A stretch of 64,000 nucleotides of DNA from Peptacetobacter sp900539645 (lineage in GTDB: Bacteria; Bacillota; Clostridia; Peptostreptococcales; Peptostreptococcaceae), in the NCBI RefSeq assembly GCF_047807365.1, contig NZ_JBLOUI010000007.1, forward strand, positions 4,963-68,962, given 5' to 3'. The notes beneath the pieces are model-generated. The model was given only the letters and a program-made list of their open reading frames with translations. It was not told the origin of the DNA and did not search any database. This document shows positions 1 to 9,436 of this stretch, in pieces (position 1 is the stretch's first letter; every line of letters starts with the position of its first letter). The translations under genes were made by a program, and so were the position numbers.

Positions 1-1098
1 GGTACAGGATTAAACGTAACACTTACTTCTATATGTGAATTCTCTCCATTAATAGCAGGAATAATAATTGGTGGATTATGGCAGGTATTTGTTATGTTTG
101 GAATACACGGTGTTTTAACAGTTGTAGCTTTTATGGACTTAGTTGCAGGAAATCCAAGCCAGATGCTAGCACTTTCATATCCAGCTACATTTGCAACAGT
201 TGGTACAGTATTAGCAGTTTATCTAAAAACTAAAAACATTAAATTAAAAGAAGTAGCATTACCAGCGTTTATATCATCAATATTTGGTGTAACTGAACCA
301 GCTACATATGCAGTAACACTACCAAGAAAAAAAGTATTCGTAGTTAACTGCATAGGTGGTGCAGTAGGTGGTATAATCGTAGCTTTAATGGGAATAAAAA
401 TGTATTCTTATGCAGGTATGGGAATTATAGGTTTATTAGGATTTGTAAGTCCAACTGATGTTAATTTTATGGGAATAATTATGATGGTAGTAATACCTCT
501 TTTAGTTTCATTAGTATTAACAATGGCAATATACAAAGATTCAGACTACGATTACCTAGAAGGAAATAATTCTGGTAAATCAGATATAGATACAAATAAA
601 AAAGAAAAAACAAATGAAAAAAACGAAGAAAAAATAGTAAATGTTAGAGAAACAATATTAATGCCTATGGATGGTACTATAAAACCATTATCAGAATCAG
701 AAGATGATGCATTTGCAAGTGAAGCACTTGGAAAAGGATGTGTAATAGTTCCAGATAATGGTGAAGTTTGCTCTCCAGTTAATGGTGAAGTAAAAACTAT
801 CTTCCCTACTAAACACGCAATAGGTATATTAAGTGATGATGGTTGTGAAATATTAATACATATAGGGATAAATACAGTGTCTCTAGAAGGAAAATATTTT
901 GAATCTCATGTAAAAGCAGGAGATAAGGTAGAAGCAGGACAGCTATTAGTTTCCTTTGAAAAAGAAAATATAGAAAAAGAAGGATATTCTTGTGAAATCC
1001 CTGTAATAATAACTAATACATTTGATTATTTAGACGTTTTAGAAATAGATAATGAGCATCATAAAAAAGGTGAAGCTATGTTAAAAATAGTGAAGTAA
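1..1098 (+). CDS. PTS beta-glucoside transporter, IIC end plus IIA domain (5' truncated by window)
   Basis: The reading frame is open from base 1, so the gene starts outside the window; 365 residues are present. The first part is hydrophobic and matches the C-terminal half of the glucose/glucoside-type membrane IIC domain, including the EFSPLIAGIIIGG segment typical of beta-glucoside permeases. A charged Lys/Glu-rich linker follows, then a IIA(Glc)-like domain with VCSPVNGEV and the ILIHIGINTV motif; the His at fragment residue 287 is the expected phosphorylated residue. The protein imports and phosphorylates aryl-beta-glucosides at the membrane. The 6-phospho-beta-glucosidase gene begins 15 bases downstream, which supports the sugar class. 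An N-terminal IIB domain is expected upstream but is not visible. The exact substrate (cellobiose, salicin, arbutin) cannot be told. Confidence 0.9.
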   Translation, partial: GTGLNVTLTSICEFSPLIAGIIIGGLWQVFVMFGIHGVLTVVAFMDLVAGNPSQMLALSYPATFATVGTVLAVYLKTKNIKLKEVALPAFISSIFGVTEPATYAVTLPRKKVFVVNCIGGAVGGIIVALMGIKMYSYAGMGIIGLLGFVSPTDVNFMGIIMMVVIPLLVSLVLTMAIYKDSDYDYLEGNNSGKSDIDTNKKEKTNEKNEEKIVNVRETILMPMDGTIKPLSESEDDAFASEALGKGCVIVPDNGEVCSPVNGEVKTIFPTKHAIGILSDDGCEILIHIGINTVSLEGKYFESHVKAGDKVEAGQLLVSFEKENIEKEGYSCEIPVIITNTFDYLDVLEIDNEHHKKGEAMLKIVK

Positions 1099-1113
1099 GG
1101 AGAGTGGGATAAA

Positions 1114-2577
1114 ATGGCATTTCCAAAAAATTTCTTATGGGGTGGCGCAGTAGCTGCCAATCAGTGCGAAGGAGCATGGAATGTAGGTGGTAAAGGAATG
1201 ACAGTTTCTGATACTGTTACAGCAGGAACTGTATCTGAGCCTAGATATACAACATATATATCAAAAGACGGTGAACCTGGTAAAGCTTCAATGTTTGAAC
1301 AGTTACCAGAAGGAGCACGCAGAACAGTATTTGAAGGTTACTACTATCCTTCTCATGAGGGAATAGATTTTTACAATAGATATAAAGAAGATATAGCATT
1401 ATTTGCAGAAATGGGATTCAAAGTATTCCGTATGTCTATATCTTGGTCTAGAATATTCCCAAAAGGAATAGAAGAAGAACCAAATAAAGAAGGATTAGAT
1501 TTTTATAGAAGAGTATTTGAAGAATTAAGAAAATACGATATAGAACCTCTAGTAACTCTATTCCACTACGATATGCCTTTATACTTAGAAGAAGAACTAG
1601 GTGGATGGAGCAATAGAGAATTAATAGATCTATTTGAAAAATACACAAAAGTGCTATTTAAAGAATATAAGGGATTAGTAAAATATTGGCTAACATTCAA
1701 CGAAATAAACAGCCCAATATTAATGCGTACATTTATACCAAATTATCCTGATTCTAAAGTTCGTGAAGCAATGCAGATATTACACAACCAGTTTGTAGCG
1801 AGTGCAAGAGCTGTTAGAGCAGCACATGAAGTAGATTCAGAAATGGTAGTTGGAGCTATGTTAGGTGGGGTATGTAATTATCCATTAACATGTAATCCAG
1901 ATGATATAATATCTTGCCAGAAACATTGGCAGGAAGATTGCTACTACTGCTTAGATACAATGGCAAGAGGAGCATATCCATACTATGCACAGAGACTTTG
2001 GAAAGAATATGATTTTAAACTAGAAGCCGAAGAACAGGATTTCATAGATTTAAAAGAAGGTATTGTTGATATGATTACATTCTCTTACTATTCATCAGGA
2101 TGTGTCACAGAAGATGAAAATGCTGAAAAAGCAAAAGGGAACTTTACAACTGGAGCTAAAAATCCTTATTTAAAATACAGTGAATGGGGATGGAGTATAG
2201 ACGGACAGGGACTTAGATATTTCTTAAATGAAGTATATGGACGCTATCAGTTACCACTTATGGTAGTAGAAAATGGTCTTGGAGCTATAGATGAATTAGA
2301 AGAAGATGGAAGTGTACACGACCAGTACCGTATAGAATACACAAAAGAACATATAAAAGCAATGAGCGATGCTATAGAAGATGGTGTAGATTTAATAGGA
2401 TACACATACTGGGGATGTATAGATTTAATAAGTGCGTCTACAGGTGAGATGAAAAAGAGATACGGATTTATATACGTAGACAAAAATAACGATGGAAGTG
2501 GAACATTAAATCGTTATAAAAAAGATTCTTTCTATTGGTACAAAAAAGTTATAGAATCTAACGGAGAAGAATTATAA
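1114..2577 (+). CDS. 6-phospho-beta-glucosidase (GH1)
   Basis: A cytoplasmic glycoside hydrolase family 1 enzyme that splits the phosphorylated beta-glucoside delivered by the upstream PTS into glucose 6-phosphate and aglycone. The 487-residue length is normal for the BglA/AscB group. The N-terminus FPKNFLWGGAVAANQCEG is the family signature; the acid/base Glu is in TFNEIN (about residue 197) and the nucleophile Glu in VVENGLGA (about residue 386). RISISWSRI-type motifs are present as FRMSISWSRIFP. A ribosome site (GGAGAG) lies about 10 bases before the ATG. The gene forms an operon with the PTS gene and is followed by a hairpin terminator. Confidence 0.94.
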   Translation: MAFPKNFLWGGAVAANQCEGAWNVGGKGMTVSDTVTAGTVSEPRYTTYISKDGEPGKASMFEQLPEGARRTVFEGYYYPSHEGIDFYNRYKEDIALFAEMGFKVFRMSISWSRIFPKGIEEEPNKEGLDFYRRVFEELRKYDIEPLVTLFHYDMPLYLEEELGGWSNRELIDLFEKYTKVLFKEYKGLVKYWLTFNEINSPILMRTFIPNYPDSKVREAMQILHNQFVASARAVRAAHEVDSEMVVGAMLGGVCNYPLTCNPDDIISCQKHWQEDCYYCLDTMARGAYPYYAQRLWKEYDFKLEAEEQDFIDLKEGIVDMITFSYYSSGCVTEDENAEKAKGNFTTGAKNPYLKYSEWGWSIDGQGLRYFLNEVYGRYQLPLMVVENGLGAIDELEEDGSVHDQYRIEYTKEHIKAMSDAIEDGVDLIGYTYWGCIDLISASTGEMKKRYGFIYVDKNNDGSGTLNRYKKDSFYWYKKVIESNGEEL

Positions 2578-2603
2578 TAAGAAGAATTTATAATAATTAA
2601 ACA

Positions 2604-2656
2604 TATTAAGGTAGATTAGATGATTTTGTATATCATTAAGTCTACCTTAATATTTT
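2604..2656 (+). terminator. Terminator after the beta-glucoside operon
   Basis: TATTAAGGTAGA is repeated in inverted form as TCTACCTTAATA about 27 bases later and is followed by a T-rich stretch. It separates the glucosidase gene from the MATE gene. Confidence 0.7.
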
Positions 2657-2718
2657 GTCTAAAATAAGAAGTGAAATAGTAAAATATTATAAATTACTAA
2701 ATTTAGATAGGAGAACGT

Positions 2719-4074
2719 ATGGAAAAGAAAGATGATTTTTTAGGAACGGAACCTATAAAAGGTTTATTATTTAAATTGGCATTACCTACACTTGTAGCTC
2801 AGGTTATAAATATGTTATACAACATAGTGGATAGAGTTTATATTGGGCATATAGCAAATGTTGGAGATTTGGCATTGACTGGAGTAGGAGTTTGTATGCC
2901 TATAATTATTATCGTGTCTGCATTTGCAGCATTAATAGCGAGTGGAGGAGCACCTCTTGCAAGTATTTCTATGGGAGAAGGAAATTCAGAAAAAGCAGAA
3001 AAAATATTAGGAAATTGTTTCTCAACTCAGATAATAATATCAATAATACTAACTGCTATTTTATTGATTTTCAATGAAAAAATATTACTTTTGTTTGGAG
3101 CAAGTAAAAATACTATTAAATATGCAACGGAGTATATGGATATATATTCAATAGGAACAATATTTGTTCAGCTTACATTGGGAATGAACGCATTTATTAC
3201 AGCTCAAGGATTTGCCAAAATAGGAATGTTATCTGTTTTAATAGGAGCTATATCAAATATAATCCTAGATCCAATATTTATATTTGTGTTAGATATGGGA
3301 GTAAAAGGAGCAGCTTTAGCAACTATAATCTCACAGGCGCTTTCTTGTATATGGATTATGTATTTTTTAATAGGGAAAAAGACAAAGATAAAATTAAAAA
3401 GAACATATTTAAAAATAGAAAGAAATATAATAGTACCATGCATGACATTAGGTCTTTCAACATTTATAATGCAGGCTAGTGAAAGTGTTATAGCTGTATG
3501 TTTTAACTCATCTTTATTAAAATACGGAGGAGATATAGCTGTAGGCTCTATGACGATATTAACTAGTGTTATGCAGTTTGCATTATTACCACTTCAGGGA
3601 ATAGGGCAGGGTGCACAACCTATAATAAGTTTTAACTTTGGTGCAAAAAATAGAAACAGAGTAAAAGAAACATTTTTACTTTTAGTAAAAATAAGTGTTG
3701 GATACTCTGCGTTATTATGGCTACTTGTTATGATGGTGCCACAGGTATTTGTAAAGATGTTTACAACAAGTCCAGAATTAATAGCATTTACAGAAACATC
3801 TCTTCGTGTATATATGGGAGGGTTAATGTTATTTGGTATACAGGTTGCTTGCCAGATGACATTTACATCTATTGGAAATGCAAAGGGATCTATAATGGTA
3901 GCGGTTATGAGAAAATTTGTACTTCTAATACCGCTAATATATATTATGCCTAGATTTTTAGAAAATAAAACTATGGCTGTATATATGGCAGAACCAATAG
4001 CTGATATACTAGCTGTGTTATTTACTAGTATATTATTTATATTCCAATTTAAAAAAATACTTAGAGATATGTAA
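2719..4074 (+). CDS. MATE family multidrug efflux transporter
   Basis: An integral membrane antiporter of 451 residues, the usual MATE length, with about twelve hydrophobic segments in two similar halves. The N-terminal stretch FKLALPTLVAQVINMLYNIVDRVYIG carries the family pattern (P..V..L...LYN.VDR.YIG), and the second half repeats it weakly around residues 235-260. It would export cationic drugs or toxic metabolites with Na+ or H+. The start is supported by TAGGAGAA ahead of the ATG. It is a single-gene unit ending in a terminator shared with the convergent phosphatase gene. The substrate cannot be predicted. Confidence 0.9.
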   Translation: MEKKDDFLGTEPIKGLLFKLALPTLVAQVINMLYNIVDRVYIGHIANVGDLALTGVGVCMPIIIIVSAFAALIASGGAPLASISMGEGNSEKAEKILGNCFSTQIIISIILTAILLIFNEKILLLFGASKNTIKYATEYMDIYSIGTIFVQLTLGMNAFITAQGFAKIGMLSVLIGAISNIILDPIFIFVLDMGVKGAALATIISQALSCIWIMYFLIGKKTKIKLKRTYLKIERNIIVPCMTLGLSTFIMQASESVIAVCFNSSLLKYGGDIAVGSMTILTSVMQFALLPLQGIGQGAQPIISFNFGAKNRNRVKETFLLLVKISVGYSALLWLLVMMVPQVFVKMFTTSPELIAFTETSLRVYMGGLMLFGIQVACQMTFTSIGNAKGSIMVAVMRKFVLLIPLIYIMPRFLENKTMAVYMAEPIADILAVLFTSILFIFQFKKILRDM

Positions 4075-4089
4075 TAAATTATAAAATAA

Positions 4090-4128
4090 AGAACCTATAG
4101 ACCAATTAAAAGGTCTATAGGTTTTTAT
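4090..4128. terminator. Bidirectional terminator between MATE gene and phosphatase gene
   Basis: A perfect 12-bp inverted repeat, AACCTATAGACC (4092-4103) and GGTCTATAGGTT (4112-4123), with T residues after it and A residues before it, so it can end transcription from both sides. Confidence 0.85.
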
Positions 4129-5094
4129 TTACTGAAGGTATTTATCTTGTAAAGTTTGGATATCCTCATCTGAAAGTCCTAATTCTTGTTTTACGTATTC
4201 TGTAGGAGAGCCATATTTTTCATCTAATTCTGCAAGAGCTTTTTCCATGAAACTTCTGTCTACTCCAGTTAATTTTCCAACTCCATCTATCTCATCTTGT
4301 TTGTCAGTTAATTTTTTTGCTTCTCCTTGCATATATGAAATTCTATCTGCTAGGAATTCATTAGTTAATTCAAAATCATCTAAAACAGTTTCTCTATCTA
4401 CACCTAAAACACTTAATAATAGTGCAGATGCAGAGCCAGCACGGTCTTTACCACCAGTACAATGCCATAGGATAGCTTTGTCGGCATCCTGTTCTAAGAG
4501 TATCTGGAAAAATTGAGCAAATCCTTTTTGAGCAGTTTCATCATTAAGTACAGAACTGTACATATCATCACTTAACACGCCATTACGATACATTTCTAAT
4601 AAACTTTCCGCTGGGTTATCATAAACTTTAGTAGTTGCCTTAGTTGTGTTGTTATCTACATTTTCATTTAATATCTTAACCTGTTCATTTTTCACACCTT
4701 CTATTTCTGGATCAGGTTCTTTACCTATTTCATCAGTTGTTCTAAAATCAACCACAGTAGATAAATTTAAGTCTTTTAATTTCTGTATATCAGAATCAGT
4801 TGCTTCGGCTAGTTTTCCACTTCTTATTAACTTATCCATTACTACTTTTTTACCAGATTCTGTAACATACCCACCAAGCTGTCTAGCATTTGATACTTTT
4901 TCAAGTCCTATTGACTGTTTTTCTAAAGAAACATCATTAGAAGGCTTTGTTTCTTCTTTGTTTTCGTCCTGAGTTTGAGTTGCTTCAGTCTTTGAATTGT
5001 TAGACTCTGTATTATTAGATTGACATCCAGTTAAAACTCCTATACCTATAATCCCAACTAATCCCAAACTAATTATTTTTTTTGCAAATTTCAT
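4129..5094 (-). CDS. Lipoprotein tyrosine-protein phosphatase
   Basis: A 321-residue secreted lipoprotein. The N-terminus has Lys residues, a hydrophobic core and the lipobox LTGC with Cys24; an Asn/Glu/Thr-rich linker follows. The catalytic part contains RQLGGY around residue 71, VVDFRTTDEIG around 114 and the P-loop HCTGGKDRAG with nucleophile Cys212 and Arg218. This CxxGKDR form is that of the bacterial Tyr/lipid phosphatases of the PtpB/LipA type, which can act on phosphotyrosine or phosphoinositides. It would work outside the membrane. It is a single gene on the minus strand with its promoter in the AT-rich 5095-5309 gap. The natural substrate is unknown. Confidence 0.85.
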   Translation of the reverse strand: MKFAKKIISLGLVGIIGIGVLTGCQSNNTESNNSKTEATQTQDENKEETKPSNDVSLEKQSIGLEKVSNARQLGGYVTESGKKVVMDKLIRSGKLAEATDSDIQKLKDLNLSTVVDFRTTDEIGKEPDPEIEGVKNEQVKILNENVDNNTTKATTKVYDNPAESLLEMYRNGVLSDDMYSSVLNDETAQKGFAQFFQILLEQDADKAILWHCTGGKDRAGSASALLLSVLGVDRETVLDDFELTNEFLADRISYMQGEAKKLTDKQDEIDGVGKLTGVDRSFMEKALAELDEKYGSPTEYVKQELGLSDEDIQTLQDKYLQ

Positions 5095-5309
5095 AAATTA
5101 AATTCTCCTTTTCAAAATTTATTAATAATATTTATAAATTCAAATACTATTAAAACAAAATAATATTATAATAAGGTTAAAATAATTTTAAAATGAAATT
5201 AATTATTTTAAAATATAATAAAATAAGTAAAATATGTTATAAAAAAACGTTTACCTAGATAAAAATAAATGAGATAATAAAAAAAAGAGATGAGTTCGGG
5301 GGGATTGGT

Positions 5310-5861
5310 ATGCTTAAGATAGGATTACTTATCATTGGACTAGGAATTTTTATAATAGCTATGTCTAGCAGTAGATACAGCAAAAGTGAAAAGGACTCTA
5401 GGAAAGTTGGAGCTGCTATTACGGTATTTGGAATAGTATTTCTTGCAACTGGACTAGATAGTTCTGGAAGGGCAAGTTTTGCACTTATTGGAATAACTTT
5501 TGGTGGATTTATGGTATATGCTGGTGTAGAGGAGATAAAAACTATATTAAAATGTAATCAAGCCGTTGATGCAAAATTAGAAGGATTTATAGAGAAAACC
5601 GGAAGAAGTAGTATTTACTTCCCTATAATGAGCTTTAATTACAATGGTAGAAAATACAAGATAAAATCAGATAATTCTATGTATGAAGGAGCTATGAAAT
5701 TATATCAAGATAGTGAAATTCATACTGTTTATATAAACCCAAGTGATCCAAGTCAAATGAGATACAATAGAAAACCATCAATATACATATACACAGGATT
5801 TATACTTGGATTGATATTTTTAATAATGGGGATAAAAGTTTTGATAACTGGTACAATTTAG
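5310..5861 (+). CDS. DUF3592-like small membrane protein
   Basis: A 183-residue protein with two hydrophobic N-terminal segments (residues about 1-20 and 33-65), a soluble middle, and one C-terminal membrane segment (about 160-180). The middle stretch, YFPIMSFNYNGRKYKIKSDN followed by a V-YINPSDPSQMRY-like motif, resembles DUF3592 proteins. Function is unknown. The ribosome site is a run of G residues (5297-5302). It lies 28 bases before the Hsp70 gene and is probably co-transcribed, so it may be the membrane partner of that chaperone module; this is inference from position only. Confidence 0.6.
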   Translation: MLKIGLLIIGLGIFIIAMSSSRYSKSEKDSRKVGAAITVFGIVFLATGLDSSGRASFALIGITFGGFMVYAGVEEIKTILKCNQAVDAKLEGFIEKTGRSSIYFPIMSFNYNGRKYKIKSDNSMYEGAMKLYQDSEIHTVYINPSDPSQMRYNRKPSIYIYTGFILGLIFLIMGIKVLITGTI

Positions 5862-5889
5862 AATAAAAAAGAAAAGGAGCGTTGATATT

Positions 5890-7698
5890 ATGGCTGTGAT
5901 AGGTATAGATTTAGGAACTACAAATAGTATAGCTGTTGTTTTTAGAAATGGAGAAGTAGAGATGATACCTAATTCATTTGGCGAATATCTAACTCCGAGT
6001 GTAGTTACAATAGAAAACAACGAGCTTATAGTTGGGAAAATAGCTAAACAAAAGTTAGTTACAAATCCAGAAAATACAACGTCTCTTTTTAAAAGAGATA
6101 TGGGTACTAACAAAACAATAAAGCTTGGTAAAAATAAATATCTTCCACAGGAATTATCTGCATTAGTACTGAAACAACTGATAAATGATGCAGAAAAATA
6201 TCTAAATGAAAAAGTAGAAGAAGTTGTTATAAGTGTACCTGCGTATTTCAATGCAAAGCAGAGAAGGGCTACAAAACTAGCAGGAGAAATTATAGGAGTA
6301 AAGGTTGATAGGTTAATAAATGAGCCATCTGCAGCAGCTATTGCCTGCCACGAAGATGAATTTGAAACATTTGTAGTATTTGACTTTGGAGGAGGAACTC
6401 TAGATGTTTCTGTTGTAGATTGTTTTGAAAATGTAGTCAGTATATGCTCGATAGCTGGAAATAATCAATTAGGTGGAATTGATTTTGATAAAGCAATTGC
6501 AATGCATTTTTGTCAACAAAATAAAATTGACTACAATTCTCTTTTAAGAGCAGAAAAAGAAAGTTTATTCTTAGCAGCTGAAAGAGCGAAAATAGCATTA
6601 CAAGATAATGAAGAAGCAACTATGAGCCTATCTATAAGAGGAAAATTATATTCAGTGAAAATTACAAATGAAATACTATCTCTAATATCTAAACCTATTT
6701 TAGATGAGATAAGAGAGGTTATAAGAAGGGCTGTAAAAGACAGTGGATTTGTCCCTTCTGATATAGATAGAATGATAATGGTAGGTGGATCTAGCTATAT
6801 GCCTATAGTTAGAGATTATTTAGAAAAATTATTGAAAATACCAGTTGAGTCAGCTGAAGATATAGACTATATGGTTGCTATGGGACTTGGAAAATATCTA
6901 GGAATAAAACAAAGATGTAGTGAAGTAAAAGATTTAGTCGTTACAGATATTTGTCCATTTTCACTTAGTACACCTATTGTAAATGAATCTGATTCAAGTA
7001 AACCTTTAGCAAAAGTTATAATACCTAAAAATACAGTATTGCCTTCAAGTAGAACTGTAACTCTTCAAGCATATAGAAGAGGTCAAAATAATATAAGTAT
7101 ATCTGTTTATCAAGGAGAAGAAATGTACGAAAATGACAATATTCTTCTTGGGCATACAAAGGTAAAAATACCTAGAAATTATAAAGAAAATGAGCAGTTC
7201 AATATAACATATTCATACGATATAAATAGTATGCTATATGTAGAAGTAGAAATAATATCAACAGGTGAAAAAAGTGTATTTATAATAGGGGATGATAAAA
7301 AACTAGAGTCTATAAAAGAGGGTAACCAGTTAAATGCTATTAAGGAGATATCTATAAAATTAAATAGCAATCCAGAGTATGAAGCATGTATTGAAAGAGC
7401 AATGAGAATATATAAAGAATTATCTCCAGAATTGAAACGTATGCTTCAAGAAAGAATGGAATCTCTTGAAATTATGTACAAAGATTGTGTAAATAATATA
7501 CAGAAAAAGAGAGAAATTGTAGAAGAAATGGATAGGTTATTAGATGTATTTGATAGTATTTCAGAGTTTAATGAATCAGATATATTTTCCGATTTTGGAA
7601 TAGATGACAATAGTATTGAAGATAAGGATATAGAGGAAAAAGATATTAAAGAGAAAGATATTAAAATAATAGATGGTACAGGAGGTCGCTTGTCGTGA
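5890..7698 (+). CDS. hscC: Hsp70 family chaperone, HscC-like
   Basis: An ATP-dependent chaperone of 602 residues. The N-terminus IGIDLGTTNSIAVVF is the phosphate-1 motif, FVVFDFGGGTLDVSVVD the phosphate-2 motif, and MVGGSSYMPIVRD the adenosine motif. The substrate-binding part is shorter and more divergent than in DnaK, and the final 40 residues are an acidic tail with repeated (D/E)KDI units. The next gene overlaps by four bases and encodes a J-domain protein of the type paired with HscC in other bacteria, so this is probably a specialised HscC/DjlC-type pair rather than the housekeeping DnaK, which normally sits with grpE and dnaJ. Glutamine codons are mixed CAA/CAG here, unlike the CAG-only core genes. 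Confidence 0.85.
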   Translation: MAVIGIDLGTTNSIAVVFRNGEVEMIPNSFGEYLTPSVVTIENNELIVGKIAKQKLVTNPENTTSLFKRDMGTNKTIKLGKNKYLPQELSALVLKQLINDAEKYLNEKVEEVVISVPAYFNAKQRRATKLAGEIIGVKVDRLINEPSAAAIACHEDEFETFVVFDFGGGTLDVSVVDCFENVVSICSIAGNNQLGGIDFDKAIAMHFCQQNKIDYNSLLRAEKESLFLAAERAKIALQDNEEATMSLSIRGKLYSVKITNEILSLISKPILDEIREVIRRAVKDSGFVPSDIDRMIMVGGSSYMPIVRDYLEKLLKIPVESAEDIDYMVAMGLGKYLGIKQRCSEVKDLVVTDICPFSLSTPIVNESDSSKPLAKVIIPKNTVLPSSRTVTLQAYRRGQNNISISVYQGEEMYENDNILLGHTKVKIPRNYKENEQFNITYSYDINSMLYVEVEIISTGEKSVFIIGDDKKLESIKEGNQLNAIKEISIKLNSNPEYEACIERAMRIYKELSPELKRMLQERMESLEIMYKDCVNNIQKKREIVEEMDRLLDVFDSISEFNESDIFSDFGIDDNSIEDKDIEEKDIKEKDIKIIDGTGGRLS

Positions 7699-8978
7699 TA
7701 GAGAGTATTTGGGATATTTTGGGGATAGATCCGACAACTGACAAGAAAAAAATTAAAAAGGCTTATGCTGAAAAAACAAAGGTATATCATCCTGAGGATT
7801 ATCCGGAAGAATTTAAAATAGTTCAAGAGGCGTATCAATGGGCTATGAAATATGCTAGTAAATCTGTGTTAGATGATGAGGATCTAGAAATTGGTATAAA
7901 TACAAATAAAAGTACTGATGAAGTTATTGAAGTTAATAAGAAAGAAGAAAATAAGTCTATAGAGATTGACTATTCAAATTTAGAAGAAGAAGATTTTAAA
8001 ATAAAAGATAATCGTAAAGAAAAAACTAATAAAAAATCTGAAACAAATAGTTCTAATAATAAAAAATCAAAAGACGGAGAAATCTTTAATGAGATATATA
8101 ACGAAAGAACTAGAGATGATGAAGTAGATCAGATGATGTATTTCTTGGATTATATAGAAAAGAAAATTCCTAAAAAAATAAATATGGAAATGTTTAAATT
8201 GATTTTATCAAACTCATATATAAAATCATATCTAGAGCATCCTGATTTTAAAACTAGATTTGAGGAAATAATGGTAAATAAATCTTATGCTGATACACTA
8301 TACACAGAAAAGAAAATGTCTGAAATAGCTAGAAAATACAATCTATACAAGGTTGCAAGAGCTATAGATAAAGATACAAAGCGGAGATATATAGTTGGAA
8401 TTAGGACGCCGGTATTTATGTTGGGTATAGCGGTGGCTGTATCTGGGATGTTTTTAAAAGTAGAGAGTAAAAAAGCAGAAAAAGCAGAGCAAATATCAAA
8501 TAGTATAAATCAGAGTATAGAAAAAAGTGGTGAAACAGTACATAAGATAAGAGAATCTATGCTGAATACATCATTGATTGTAAATAAAGATTTTATTAAT
8601 GGATATGATGTAACTGTAGATGAAGAAGATGGATACTATTCTATATTAGATAAAGACAAAAATACTATTTTAGGCAATGTAAGCAGGGTAGAGTTTACAA
8701 TGTCAAATTTAATAATAGCATATCAAGCTGGGGAGTACAGCATAATTAATACAAGCAATGGGAATATAGCAAAAACAAAATACGCAGATATAAAATCAGC
8801 GGATATAATTAAAGATAATGATAAAAAATATGGAATAGTTGGTATGGAAAAGGATAAAACTTGGTATATAATCGACGAAAATGGAAATAAAGTACAAAAG
8901 ATTAGTGGAGAACCTAATGTTGGAAAAATAAATGTCGAAATAAAAGATGGAAAAACTAGTTTTGTGAGTGAAAAGTAA
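7695..8978 (+). CDS. Membrane-anchored J-domain protein (DjlB/DjlC-like)
   Basis: Co-chaperone candidate of 427 residues. The first 55 residues form a J-like domain (SIWDILGIDP, helix with KKIKKAYAEK, then HPEDYPEEFKIVQEAYQWA). The usual HPD is read here as HPE followed by D, the form seen in J-proteins that accompany HscC. A Glu/Lys/Asn-rich linker follows, then a helical region, one membrane segment near residues 237-255 and a C-terminal domain with repeats of the kind YSIxDKDxN, similar to WG-type repeats. The GTG start at 7695 is set by GGAGG nine bases upstream and overlaps the Hsp70 stop by four bases, indicating translational coupling. Confidence 0.75.
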   Translation: MIESIWDILGIDPTTDKKKIKKAYAEKTKVYHPEDYPEEFKIVQEAYQWAMKYASKSVLDDEDLEIGINTNKSTDEVIEVNKKEENKSIEIDYSNLEEEDFKIKDNRKEKTNKKSETNSSNNKKSKDGEIFNEIYNERTRDDEVDQMMYFLDYIEKKIPKKINMEMFKLILSNSYIKSYLEHPDFKTRFEEIMVNKSYADTLYTEKKMSEIARKYNLYKVARAIDKDTKRRYIVGIRTPVFMLGIAVAVSGMFLKVESKKAEKAEQISNSINQSIEKSGETVHKIRESMLNTSLIVNKDFINGYDVTVDEEDGYYSILDKDKNTILGNVSRVEFTMSNLIIAYQAGEYSIINTSNGNIAKTKYADIKSADIIKDNDKKYGIVGMEKDKTWYIIDENGNKVQKISGEPNVGKINVEIKDGKTSFVSEK

Positions 8979-8993
8979 ATAAGTTAATTTAGT

Positions 8994-9037
8994 GAGATAA
9001 CTATAAATTGGAAAAATCTATAGTTATCTCTTTTTTT
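8994..9037 (+). terminator. Terminator of the Hsp70/J-protein operon
   Basis: GAGATAACTATA (8994-9005) pairs perfectly with TATAGTTATCTC (9019-9030), followed by seven T residues. Confidence 0.88.
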
Positions 9038-9133
9038 ATAGAAAAATGTTTATGGGTATAAAGAGAGGGTATAAGTTAAATATAATCGAAACAGTATATT
9101 TTAATATATTTGTTTAAATAAGGGGGGAGAAGT

Positions 9134-9436
9134 ATGATTCAGGTAATATTAATTGTCTTCGTTGCAATGCTTATTTATTCATTTATGAAATCAAAAAGAG
9201 AGGCAAGTATAATACAAGCGCAAAGAGATGCATTAAATGAAAAGAAAAACAAGGCTATAGAAAGCTTAAATATCAAAGAAAAAGTGTCTACTATAGACAA
9301 AGAAGATAGAGTGTTTATATTCACAGAGGATAATGAAGTATATGTATATAACTCAAAAGATGAGTCAGTTGAAAAGCTAGAAGATATAAAGAAGATACTT
9401 TCAAAAAGAAGATATGAAAGTGTGCAATCTGGTTGA
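9134..9436 (+). CDS. Small membrane-anchored protein ending at an in-frame TGA
   Basis: 100 residues: one N-terminal membrane segment (MIQVILIVFVAMLIYSF), then a charged region rich in Lys and Glu. The start follows AGGGGGGAGA. I do not recognise a family. The TGA at 9434-9436 does not look like a natural end: the same frame stays open for 45 more codons with protein-like composition (for instance GVVLAIKLSNSEYKSEF) and stops at TAA 9572-9574. The product is therefore either a truncated 100-residue protein, a pseudogene with a fresh nonsense change, or a 146-residue protein with a recoded TGA. The gene has its own transcription unit between two terminators. Confidence 0.6.
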   Translation: MIQVILIVFVAMLIYSFMKSKREASIIQAQRDALNEKKNKAIESLNIKEKVSTIDKEDRVFIFTEDNEVYVYNSKDESVEKLEDIKKILSKRRYESVQSG

